Source of the DNA: an uncultured Gammaproteobacteria bacterium
Lineage (GTDB): Bacteria; Pseudomonadota; Gammaproteobacteria; JAADHQ01
Reading direction: 5' to 3'
DNA: 64,000 nucleotides
Assembly (NCBI GenBank): GCA_947258655.1
Contig: CAMYJD010000006.1
Span: 80,656-144,655 of the forward strand
A program made the translations under genes and the position numbers. Shown in pieces: positions 40,454-48,187 of this stretch; within the stretch, counting starts at the first letter, position 1, and each line of letters starts with the position of its first letter. The notes beneath the pieces were generated by a model. The model did not search any database. It saw nothing but the letters and a program-made list of their open reading frames with translations, and had not been told where the DNA came from.

Positions 40454-40627
40454 CATTGCGAGCTTATAGGCCATACCTTTAAATAGTCTAATAACGGTCG
40501 CAGCGAAGCAATCTCCCCAATCCCGTATTGGGATATTGCATTGTCTGATAGAGAATGACTGCTGAAGCAGGTTGCCGCGCTACGACCGCCATATTATTTT
40601 TATTGAATGGCCTGTAAGCTCGCAATG
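40454..40627. repeat. CATTGCGAG-family palindromic repeat, copy 1
   Basis: The left arm 40454-40474 (cattgcgagcttataggcca) and right arm 40607-40627 are inverted copies with one mismatch over 21 bases. The centre contains gcagcgaagcaatct. Related copies flank prs (57270-57410 and 58634-58782). The 424-base gap 40349-40772 otherwise holds only the operon terminator. Confidence 0.8.
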
Positions 40628-40772
40628 ATGGCAATCTGTTACTCTGAAAGACATTATCATCTTAAGTAAGTGCCATTCCTATCAGATACTTATTTGCCGG
40701 TTTACAGGTTTTTCCATTTTCTGTGTTCTCGTGATATTTTTGCGACAACTGTATGGATAGAATGTTTCCGGC

Positions 40773-41324
40773 ATGGACATGGACAATAAACAACAACTGG
40801 ATGATCTGCTGGCCAGGACCGCGCTCGGGGACCAGTCTGCCTTTGACCTGCTCTATCAACATACATCGTCTCTGTTGTACGCGATCGCGTTCAAAATCCT
40901 CAAAAAAACCGAATATGCGGAAGAAGCGCTGCAGGAAGCCTATGTCAGGATCTGGCATAATGCCGGCGAATATAATAGCGAAAAGGGCGCTGTGCTGACA
41001 TGGATGGGGAGTATTGTGCGCTATCGTTGCCTCGATATGCTCAGAAAAGTGAAGCCGGAGGAATCCATTCATGGCAAATCCGAGTATATCATTATGGAAG
41101 ATGAGGATCCCGGGCCGCTCGAACAGGCATTGATGGCCGGTGATGCGCGAGCCCTGATGGACTGCATTGAGTCACTACAAGAGAAACAACGTAGAAGCAT
41201 ACTGATGGCTTTTTATGAAGGTTTGACCCATGAGCAGTTATCGCGCTACCTCAGCGTGCCGCTGGGTACGGTGAAGAGCTGGGTGCGGCGCGGGCTCGAT
41301 AAAATTAGGGAGTGCCTCGGTTAA
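40773..41324 (+). CDS. ECF-type RNA polymerase sigma factor
   Basis: A 183-residue sigma factor with region 2 (SAFDLLYQHTSSLLYAIAFK, EALQEAYVRIWHNAGEY) and region 4 helix-turn-helix (LTHEQLSRYLSVPLGTVKSW). It lacks region 3 and so is an ECF factor. Its stop codon overlaps the ATG of the anti-sigma gene by one base. Start at 40773 or 40779 is ambiguous and the ribosome site is weak. The DUF4331 gene 840 bases downstream is a probable target. Confidence 0.9.
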   Translation: MDMDNKQQLDDLLARTALGDQSAFDLLYQHTSSLLYAIAFKILKKTEYAEEALQEAYVRIWHNAGEYNSEKGAVLTWMGSIVRYRCLDMLRKVKPEESIHGKSEYIIMEDEDPGPLEQALMAGDARALMDCIESLQEKQRRSILMAFYEGLTHEQLSRYLSVPLGTVKSWVRRGLDKIRECLG

Positions 41325-42010
41325 TGGTCAATGGTGTGGATGACAATCGCTATGATCTGGCAGCCGAGTATGTGCTTGGCACATTGCGCGGTAATGCGCG
41401 TGTGCAATTCGAGCGTCTGTTACGTGAAGACGCCGAAATGCGTAAACGTGTACACGAATGGGAGTCGAGATTGTTTGTGCTCAGTGACGGAATCGAGCCA
41501 TTAAAACCGCATGCGCGCGTGTGGAAACGTATCCAGGCACGCGTAGCACCCCGAAGTGATATGCACAAGAGCCGCATTGGCTGGTGGCGGGCGTGGGCCC
41601 TGGCTGCCAGTGTCATGCTGGTTGTGCTCAGTGTCACAACCCTGCAGTTGCTGCAGCCCGAGGAAGGCTCGGCGCCTGCTGTTGTTGTTCTTAGCGATGA
41701 ATCCTCCCGTGCCGGCTGGGTAGTGCACGCAGACTATGATAACAAACAGCTTATTGCCCAGGCCCTGCAGATCAATGATCCGGGTGAGGGCAAGGCCTTC
41801 GAGCTGTGGATGCTGCCCAAGGACGAACCACCGAGATCGCTGGGATTGTTGCCATTACAGGGTAAGCAGCACCTGGGCTTGAGTGCAGACAAACTGGCCG
41901 TGTTGCAGCGATCGGGCGCATTGGCTGTCAGTGTGGAACCGGCAGGTGGATCGCCTACCGGCTTGCCTACAGGTCCGGTCCTGTATCAGGGTAAAATATT
42001 GGAAATCTAG
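41324..42010 (+). CDS. Anti-sigma factor, RskA/anti-sigma-K type
   Basis: A 228-residue single-pass membrane protein. The N-terminal cytoplasmic domain (DLAAEYVLGTLRGNARVQFE) binds the sigma factor. One membrane helix follows (ALAASVMLVVLSVTTLQLL), then an RskA-type periplasmic domain (KAFELWMLPKDEPPRSLGLL, LAVSVEPAGGSPTGLPTGPV). The ATG overlaps the sigma-factor stop, a classical co-regulated pair. It presumably holds the sigma factor inactive until a periplasmic signal arrives. Confidence 0.9.
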   Translation: MVNGVDDNRYDLAAEYVLGTLRGNARVQFERLLREDAEMRKRVHEWESRLFVLSDGIEPLKPHARVWKRIQARVAPRSDMHKSRIGWWRAWALAASVMLVVLSVTTLQLLQPEEGSAPAVVVLSDESSRAGWVVHADYDNKQLIAQALQINDPGEGKAFELWMLPKDEPPRSLGLLPLQGKQHLGLSADKLAVLQRSGALAVSVEPAGGSPTGLPTGPVLYQGKILEI

Positions 42011-42099
42011 CCTTATCACGTACTTGCGCTTGCCTGCAACAGTATCTGCCGGATCGCCTGTCCGTGCTCCTGCCTGATTCGAAAAAAATAATAAATTTT

Positions 42100-42128
42100 T
42101 GCATCCGCCTTGCGTGCACGCACGTATA
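42100..42128 (+). promoter_or_regulatory. Candidate ECF-sigma promoter for the DUF4331 gene
   Basis: TGCATCC (42100-42106) and CGTATA (42123-42128) are separated by 16 bases and lie about 36 bases before the ATG. An AAC/TCC-type -35 with a CGT-type -10 is typical of ECF factors. The same pair was not found before the sigma gene itself. Confidence 0.45.
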
Positions 42129-42164
42129 TATCCTCGAACCGATTAATTGCTCGAGGAGAAGAGG

Positions 42165-43715
42165 ATGAAAAAACGTATTTTACATTGCGCTATGGCGATG
42201 GCAATGACAGCAGGCACAGGGATGTTAAGTATATCCCAGAGCTATGCATCCAGTCATCGTGAGGCACCCAACATAACACGTATGCCGAAAGTGGACTCCA
42301 CTGACTTTTATATGTTTAATAGCTACGAGTCCGGACGTGAAGGCTTCGTTACCCTGTTAGCCAATTATGTGCCATTGCAGGATCCGCAGGGTGGACCCAA
42401 TTATTTTTCCATGGATCCATCCGCGCTATATGAAATCCATATCGATAATGATGGCGATGCCAAGGAGGATCTGACCTTCCAGTTCAGTTTCAGAAACAGG
42501 CTGAGTAATAACGGCAATGGTATCAGTCTCAATATTGGGCCTGATAGCGACAAGCAAACTGTGGCGATCCCGTTAAAGCATGCCGGCGGGATCGGTGTCA
42601 GCGCCGGAACAGCCAATCTCGGTTTTCTGGAAACTTATACCGTGACCATGGTGAAGGGTGACAGGAGAAAGGGAACGAAACGAAGAATTTCCCATGCCGA
42701 AACGGGTGCGCGAAGATTTACCAAGCCGTATGACTATGTCGGTGAGAAGACATTTGGTGATGGAGCTGCCTATGAAAGCTATGCCAGTCAGTATATTAAT
42801 CCGATCAGTGTGCCGGGTTGCGGTGAAGGCAAGGTATTTGTGGGGCAGCGCAAGGAGTCTTTTGTAGTCAATCTGGGTGAGACATTTGATCTGGTCAATT
42901 ATGCGCCTATTGATGGATTGATAGACCAGAGTAAGGACAATGATGATCTAAGAAACAAGAATATCACAACCATCGCGCTGGAATTGCCTGTGGACTGCCT
43001 GACCTCGGGATCTGATAGCATCATTGGCGGCTGGACATCAGCGAGTTTACGCCAGACGCGTGTTCTCAATCGGCGCGCAAGCTTCGCGAAACCCGAGTTC
43101 AATAAGGGTGCATTTACACAGGTATCCAGGCTCGGCAGCCCGTTGGTCAATGAACTGGTCATTGGTCTGAAGGACAAGGATCGCTTCAGTGTCAGTGAGC
43201 CAAAGGGTGACGGTCAGTTCGCAACCTATGTCACCCATCCCACCCTGCCGGCCTTGCTTGATATTCTGTTCAGGGAAGCCGTTGGTAGCACAGATAATAT
43301 TGCGCCGACCAATTTTCCGCGCAATGACTTGATTGCAGCCTTTTTGACAGGTATCGCCGGTGTAAACCAGCCGAAAGCGGTAGTGCCCTCCGAAATGCTG
43401 CGCCTGAATACTGCAATCGGGGCCGTGCCTGCGAGCCAGCAGAGTACATTTGGTGTGGCCGGTGATGACCTGGCCGGTTTCCCGAATGGACGCCGTCCTG
43501 GTGACGATGTCGTTGATATCGCCCTGCGGGTGGTGATGGGACGATTATGTCACCCGGTGCCGGTCAATGGTGTGGATACCGCGCTCGGTTTCTGTGAGCC
43601 GGGGCAGGCCATCGTCGGTACAGTTCCATTCACGGATGGAGCGCCTGTCAGTGCAGCAGATTTTAACGAGCAATTCCCATATCTACTGACACCAATTGCC
43701 GGATCACCCAATTAA
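42165..43715 (+). CDS. DUF4331 secreted protein
   Basis: A 516-residue exported protein. The signal peptide (RILHCAMAMAMTAGTGMLS) is followed by the DUF4331 hallmark SSHREAPNITRMPKVDSTDFY, then YVPLQDPQGGPNYFSMDPSALYEI and LTFQFSFRN. The C-terminal part includes FPNGRRPGDDVVDIALRVVM, also typical of this family. Function is unknown. DUF4331 genes commonly accompany ECF sigma/anti-sigma pairs, as here. GAGGAGAAGAGG precedes ATG 42165; an upstream ATG at 42147 lacks such a site. A CCTCCCC/GGGGAGG hairpin follows the gene at 43733-43751. Confidence 0.85.
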   Translation: MKKRILHCAMAMAMTAGTGMLSISQSYASSHREAPNITRMPKVDSTDFYMFNSYESGREGFVTLLANYVPLQDPQGGPNYFSMDPSALYEIHIDNDGDAKEDLTFQFSFRNRLSNNGNGISLNIGPDSDKQTVAIPLKHAGGIGVSAGTANLGFLETYTVTMVKGDRRKGTKRRISHAETGARRFTKPYDYVGEKTFGDGAAYESYASQYINPISVPGCGEGKVFVGQRKESFVVNLGETFDLVNYAPIDGLIDQSKDNDDLRNKNITTIALELPVDCLTSGSDSIIGGWTSASLRQTRVLNRRASFAKPEFNKGAFTQVSRLGSPLVNELVIGLKDKDRFSVSEPKGDGQFATYVTHPTLPALLDILFREAVGSTDNIAPTNFPRNDLIAAFLTGIAGVNQPKAVVPSEMLRLNTAIGAVPASQQSTFGVAGDDLAGFPNGRRPGDDVVDIALRVVMGRLCHPVPVNGVDTALGFCEPGQAIVGTVPFTDGAPVSAADFNEQFPYLLTPIAGSPN

Positions 43716-44030
43716 CAGCAAAAAGGCATACCCCTCCCCGATCAGGGGAGGCTGGCCGAGGATTCAGAAATAACAAATTATCAACACTCATAGTCATTGC
43801 CATGTCCATGGCGTTCACGGACTGTAGTGGTTCAGGTAGTCAATAGACTATTAATCAATTTGCAATCGTACTATATACGGGTCGGCGACAGCCTTTATTG
43901 AGATCTGTATTATTTATCTGTATAAATCGACTGAAGGGTCTGTTCAGCACGCGGCATATTGATGTGCTCGGCCTGTGTCGATTTTCCGACTGACTTATCT
44001 TGATTGATCGATGAAAAGATTCACAAACAA
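43716..44030. other. Intergenic, no gene seen
   Basis: Contains the CCTCCCC-GATCA-GGGGAGG hairpin (43733-43751) without a T run and AT-rich sequence. No promoter or RNA could be recognised. Confidence 0.5.
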
Positions 44031-44957
44031 ATGCATGCAATGGAATTATTCGAAAACATAGATGCACCCATCCATCGTCTTAGTGATGAAGTTACTGACA
44101 GGTATGGTGTGCAACTGGCAATAAAAAGAGAGGATTTTGTTCATCCTGAAATAATGGGCAATAAACTGAGGAAGCTTAAATACAATATCATCGATGCATG
44201 CAAATCCTATAACCCCGTATTGCTCAGTTTCGGCGGCGCCTATTCCAACCATATCCTGGCCCTTTCAGCAGCCGGCAGAATATTTACAATCCCGACGATA
44301 GGCATTATCCGCGGGGATGAATTAGCGGGAGCAGGATTAAATCCTGTGCTCGATGTTGCACAAAGAAATGGCATGCAACTGGCATTTGTCAGCAGGATGG
44401 ATTATCGCAGAAAAACAGAACCCGAATTCTTGCAAGGTTTGCATGACGAATACGGCGATTTTACCGTCATTCCAGAAGGTGGAAGCAATTCCCTGGCGGT
44501 TAAAGGTGCGGCCGAGATAGTCGCGGATATCGATGATGAGTTTGATGTTATCGCATGCGCCTGTGGTACGGGTGGGACACTTGCGGGTCTAATCAGCGGT
44601 GTTCATCAGTATCGGTCCGGCGCGGGTCGGGTACGTGGATTTGCGGTGCTAAAAGGCGCTACATTTATCAGGGATGCGGTACAAAAACTGCTCGCAGAAC
44701 ATGTCTATACCGATGTCGAATGGGATATCGAATCTGGCTATCATTTTGGTGGTTATGCCAGGACCAGTGCTGCGTTGATCGACTTTATGAAATGGTTTGA
44801 GGGCAGGCATGCTATAGAGCTGGATTACATTTATACCGGTAAGATGATGTATGCGCTTTATGCACAGATTAAATCGGGTCAAATAGCTGCTGGCAGCAGA
44901 GTGCTGGCCATTCATACGGGCGGTACACAAACGGCGGCTCTGCGTCATTTGCGTTAA
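44031..44957 (+). CDS. D-cysteine desulfhydrase / ACC deaminase family PLP enzyme
   Basis: A fold-type II PLP enzyme of about 308 residues. It has LAIKREDFVHPEIMGNKLRKLKY with the PLP lysine (NKLRK), LLSFGGAYSNHILALSAAG, FTVIPEGGSNSLAVKGAAEI and ACACGTGGTLAGLISG as phosphate-binding loop. This matches D-cysteine desulfhydrase and 1-aminocyclopropane-1-carboxylate deaminase relatives; the two cannot be separated safely by eye. The start is uncertain: ATG 44031 is used, with ATG 44040 and TTG 44004 possible. It stands alone. Confidence 0.8.
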   Translation: MHAMELFENIDAPIHRLSDEVTDRYGVQLAIKREDFVHPEIMGNKLRKLKYNIIDACKSYNPVLLSFGGAYSNHILALSAAGRIFTIPTIGIIRGDELAGAGLNPVLDVAQRNGMQLAFVSRMDYRRKTEPEFLQGLHDEYGDFTVIPEGGSNSLAVKGAAEIVADIDDEFDVIACACGTGGTLAGLISGVHQYRSGAGRVRGFAVLKGATFIRDAVQKLLAEHVYTDVEWDIESGYHFGGYARTSAALIDFMKWFEGRHAIELDYIYTGKMMYALYAQIKSGQIAAGSRVLAIHTGGTQTAALRHLR

Positions 44958-45249
44958 TGTTGCAAGGCATGGTTATGGGTAAATAATAACGCAGCTTATA
45001 AGGCAGTCCAATCTTCTCACCTCGATAAAATTATTTTATTGATATCTGGCGGTTTCTGTTTAAACAAGACTGCACAATTTTAAGGTAATAATGGCTGCAA
45101 AAAAATTGTTTGATTACAATATTTTTTTAGCAGTAATCCTGAACCTTTTAATGGCGATACGGTCATTATCATTAGACTGCAGCGTGCGTAACGACAGCAA
45201 TGCTGTGTCTCCCGTCACTATCCTCTGTACTTTACACAGGAGAGACATT

Positions 45250-45632
45250 ATGAAAAACAAATACATGAATCATGTTACAAAAAAATACACCTGCCTGGCA
45301 TGTGCGTTGTGCTTCTTGGGCTAGGCGTTATGCCTGGCGCTTATGCCGTTAATGCTACAACCGCCCTGGGTGTTGGTGTGAGCACCCTGGTTGCTGCGGG
45401 GCGTCCGTATCATCATTTACAAACTAATCGCAATGGCGTTGACAAACAGCAGGTCAATAAAACGGTGGTAGTGCGAACAAAGAGAGGGCATAGTAGCAGG
45501 CCCTATCATCATCTGATCAAAAATCGCACTATTGAACAAACTGAATTCGCCGCGATGGAAGCAGGCAAGACGAGCAAGAGTGGAATGCATAGAAGCGTAT
45601 CGCAAGGAGGCAAACCATATCGTATCCGCTAA
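45250..45632 (+). CDS. Small secreted protein split by an A7 slippery site (frameshift or phase variation)
   Basis: An ATG at 45250 has a strong AGGAGAGACATT ribosome site but stops after 24 codons. A -1 shift at A-AAA-AAA (45279-45285), whose codon phase exactly fits a slippery heptamer, joins it to the downstream frame and yields a signal peptide of the form KKIHLPGMCVVLLGLGVMPG ending AYA, followed by about 95 residues. The mature part has two RPYHHL-x-x-NR repeats (GRPYHHLQTNRNG, SRPYHHLIKNRTI) and ends GGKPYRIR. The downstream ATG at 45300 has no ribosome site. It may be a programmed frameshift, a phase-variable gene, a pseudogene or a sequencing indel. Confidence 0.6.
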
Positions 45633-45785
45633 TAACTATGATAAGTATTAATTCCGGCTCTGTGCGACAAGGCATAGCGTTAATTACATTGCCTTGTCGC
45701 GCAATTAATTATTCTTCATGCTGGCTTGTCAGGCCTTATCGACAAATGCTTATTGATGAATAATGCCATTGGATAATGCAATACT

Positions 45786-46193
45786 TCATTTTATTAATGA
45801 TTCATCCCAGAAGGTGGCCTCTATCTTGTTGCCCTCCGGATCGCGAATAAAACAACCATAGTAGGCGTCCGTATAATCGGGTCTCGGTCCGGGTGCGCCA
45901 TCGTCAGTGCCACCGGCAGCTAATGCCGCTTCATGAAACGCATGCACGGCTTCCCTGGTATCGGCAATAAAGCCAACATGCGAACCATTACCAACAGTTG
46001 CGGGTCTTCCATCTATTGGTGTTTGTACCCAGAACTCCGGAAAGGCACGGCCGTAGCCTGCTGCGCCCGGGTGCTCCATTATTTTTCTGCATCCTAATGT
46101 GGGCAACACCTTGTCGTAAAAAGCGATGGCGCGTTCAAAGTCATTTGTGCCGACCGAGATATGTGAAATGATACTGGGGTTTTCATCCGTCAT
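45786..46193 (-). CDS. VOC-family (glyoxalase-like) protein
   Basis: A 135-residue protein with two beta-alpha-beta-beta-beta repeats. It begins IISHISVGTNDFERAIAFYD and contains CRKIMEHPGAAGYG, SHVGFIADTREAVHAFHEAA and CFIRDPEGNKIEATFWD, where His and Glu are probable metal ligands. It could be a lyase, dioxygenase or resistance protein; nothing specific is shown. ATG 46193 has AGGAGAGAAAAC upstream. It is monocistronic. Confidence 0.88.
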   Translation of the reverse strand: MTDENPSIISHISVGTNDFERAIAFYDKVLPTLGCRKIMEHPGAAGYGRAFPEFWVQTPIDGRPATVGNGSHVGFIADTREAVHAFHEAALAAGGTDDGAPGPRPDYTDAYYGCFIRDPEGNKIEATFWDESLIK

Positions 46194-46300
46194 GTTTTCT
46201 CTCCTGATCCATGAGTTTTGATATTTTCTGACTGGACAATAAATCATTGCATCATGTGTCCAGGTGCGCAAGTTCTGTTAGTTAATTGCCAGGAGAAAAG

Positions 46301-46326
46301 AGAAAAGGGGTCGGTGACAACTGAGA
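46301..46326. repeat. Partial copy of the GGGGTCGGTGACAA element end
   Basis: agaaaaggggtcggtgacaa followed by ctgaga duplicates the outer end of the full element starting 37 bases later. It may be a remnant of an earlier insertion or a target duplication. Confidence 0.6.
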
Positions 46327-46337
46327 GAAAAGGAGAG

Positions 46338-46464
46338 AAAAGGGGTCGGTGACAACTGAGAAGCATTTGCATTTAGATTTCTGTATTTAGCAAACCAAGA
46401 TGTAACCCACACATCCACCCAGCTAAACCTTAATGATTCTCATTTGTCACCGACCCCTTTATTT
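46338..46464. mobile_element. MITE-like element, copy A
   Basis: About 127 bases with terminal inverted repeats aaaggggtcggtgacaa(c/a) followed by tgagaa at both ends. The centre carries no gene. Reverse-complemented, it is almost identical to 47124-47247 apart from a two-base difference (ttggtttgcta against ttggtgcta). The two copies flank the BON-LysM gene in opposite orientation. Confidence 0.85.
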
Positions 46465-46497
46465 GCCTTTATTTGTTATTTCGAGTGGGTTGATGGC

Positions 46498-46971
46498 TCA
46501 GGCTCTTGGTATGCGCAGGGTCTGCCCGGGGTAGATCTTGTTGGGGTCGGATAGCAATGGCTGGTTGGCCTCGAAGATTTCCATATATTTATTGGCACTG
46601 CCAAGATGTTCCTTGGCGATCTTTGACAAAGTATCTCCTGATTTGACGGTATAGAAACTAGCTTCCGGCTCCGAGGATGCGACTTCTATGCGATTGTCGA
46701 CACGGCTGATGCCAAATTGGTTGCCTGCTGTCAGTGTCGCTTTTTCATTGTCCTGTTGGCTGTCGGTATTGCCTTCCAGTGTCACCAGATCGCCATCGGC
46801 AGTGACCTTCAGGTTGGCTACTTGTATGCCTGAATTTTTTATCATCTGGGTGATTTTTTCCGAACGTATTTCATTGATGCGTTCTTGTGAAACAGTTACG
46901 ACGTCTTCCTTTTTTTCATCATCCCCAAATATTTTATCGCCGGCACTGGCGACGAAATCAAATAGTCCCAT
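46498..46971 (-). CDS. BON-LysM protein (Kbp/YgaU-like)
   Basis: A 157-residue protein with a BON domain at about residues 30-95 (ITQMIKNSGIQVANLKVTAD, VTLEGNTDSQQDNEKATL) and a LysM domain at 105-155 (YTVKSGDTLSKIAKEHLGSA, YPGQTLRIPRA). The layout equals E. coli Kbp/YgaU, a cytoplasmic potassium-binding protein. There is no signal peptide. AGGAGAACAACC precedes the ATG. The gene sits alone between two inverted MITE-like elements. Confidence 0.9.
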   Translation of the reverse strand: MGLFDFVASAGDKIFGDDEKKEDVVTVSQERINEIRSEKITQMIKNSGIQVANLKVTADGDLVTLEGNTDSQQDNEKATLTAGNQFGISRVDNRIEVASSEPEASFYTVKSGDTLSKIAKEHLGSANKYMEIFEANQPLLSDPNKIYPGQTLRIPRA

Positions 46972-47123
46972 GGTTGTTCTCCTCGTAAGTATTGTGCAGC
47001 TTTTATAACATATTGGCGCTGATTTATAATGAAGGTTTTGCTATATTTTACAATTTGTTACACGGCTATCTTTAGGCTGTATAAATTAGTAGCTCGGGGA
47101 TAAAGGAGGCGGAATAAAAGAAT

Positions 47124-47247
47124 AAAAGGGGTCGGTGACAAATGAGAATCATTAAGGTTTAGCTGGGTGGATGTGTGGGTTACATCTTGGTGCTAAATAC
47201 AGAAATCTAAATGCAAATGCTTCTCAGTTGTCACCGACCCCTTTATT
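47124..47247. mobile_element. MITE-like element, copy B (inverted relative to A)
   Basis: Same terminal sequence aaaaggggtcggtgacaaat at the left, mirrored on the right, 124 bases. A second truncated terminus (ggacccctttatttg) follows. Together with copy A it brackets about 660 bases containing the LysM gene. No transposase is present in the window. Confidence 0.85.
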
Positions 47248-47291
47248 TGGACCCCTTTATTTGTTTATTTGCTTTATTTTGCCTTTATTTC

Positions 47292-48035
47292 TTATTGATT
47301 GCACACCGGGCAGGCCGGGTCCTTTTTCAGTTTGATGCTGCGCCACTCCATGTAATTGGCATCGAGCAACAACAGGCGACCGTTCAGGTCTTCACCAAAA
47401 GCGCAAATGATCTTGATCGCCTCCAGGGCCTGGATACTGCCGATGATGCCGACCAGAGGGGCGAGTACGCCGTTGGCGCTACAGGACTGGTCGAGTTCGC
47501 CTTCATCTTTATACAGGCAGTGGTAGCAGGGGCTGTCGTCGATATCGTTACGAAACACGGCGACCTGTCCTTCCAGGCGTATTGCGGCGCCGGATACCAG
47601 TGGGGTGCGGGTGTGGACACAGGCCTTGTTGACCATGAACCGGGTTTCGAAGTTATCACTGGCGTCGATGACGACGTCGACATTGCGGGCCTGTTCGCTC
47701 AGCGCTGCGTGGTCAAGGCGGTGATTGATGCAGGTGATGCGGCATTCCGGATTCAGTGCCTGTACGGCCTGCTGGGCCGACTCGACCTTGGCGCGGCCGA
47801 TATCTGCCGTGCCGTGCGTGATCTGACGTTGCAGGTTGCTGAGATCGACAACATCGTCATCGACGAGGACCAGTTCACCGACGCCGGCGGCGGCCAGGTA
47901 CATCGCCACAGGCGAACCGAGCCCGCCGAGACCGATAACCAGCATGCTTGAGTCGGCCAGTTTTTGCTGGCCCTCGATGCCGATTTGCGTCAGCATGATC
48001 TGGCGGCTGTAGCGTAATAGTTGTTCGTCATTCAT
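47292..48035 (-). CDS. moeB: MoeB/ThiF-family adenylyltransferase
   Basis: Activates the C-terminus of a ubiquitin-like sulfur carrier (MoaD or ThiS) by adenylation. Signatures: NDEQLLRYSRQIMLTQIGIE, the ATP loop SMLVIGLGGLGSPVAMYLAAAG, VDDDVVDLSNLQRQ, DVVIDASDNFETRF, and two zinc CXXC pairs (CYHCLY and CPVCNQ). It is 247 residues from ATG 48035; an ATG at 48056 is equally possible. A rhodanese domain is absent, so it is of the MoeB/ThiF type rather than the MOCS3 type. It is monocistronic and divergent from a lipoprotein gene. Confidence 0.9.
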   Translation of the reverse strand: MNDEQLLRYSRQIMLTQIGIEGQQKLADSSMLVIGLGGLGSPVAMYLAAAGVGELVLVDDDVVDLSNLQRQITHGTADIGRAKVESAQQAVQALNPECRITCINHRLDHAALSEQARNVDVVIDASDNFETRFMVNKACVHTRTPLVSGAAIRLEGQVAVFRNDIDDSPCYHCLYKDEGELDQSCSANGVLAPLVGIIGSIQALEAIKIICAFGEDLNGRLLLLDANYMEWRSIKLKKDPACPVCNQ

Positions 48036-48187
48036 AGGGGTTTGTAATGTTCCCATATATTCTCGGTGCAACGTTGTCGTCGACGGTTTAATGAATTTCT
48101 GACAGCAAAGTAAGAATAGTCTGACAGAGTCTGACCTGATAATCATTATAATACGCATCATAATTTATCAAAATAGAGGAAGATGTA

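Noticed and set aside
43733..43751. Terminator after the DUF4331 gene
   Set aside because: The GC-rich hairpin lacks a T run, so I record it as a hairpin only, not a confident terminator.
47211..47951. A 246-residue frame opposite moeB
   Set aside because: It is antisense to a clear MoeB and begins inside the MITE-like element, with no domain or ribosome site.
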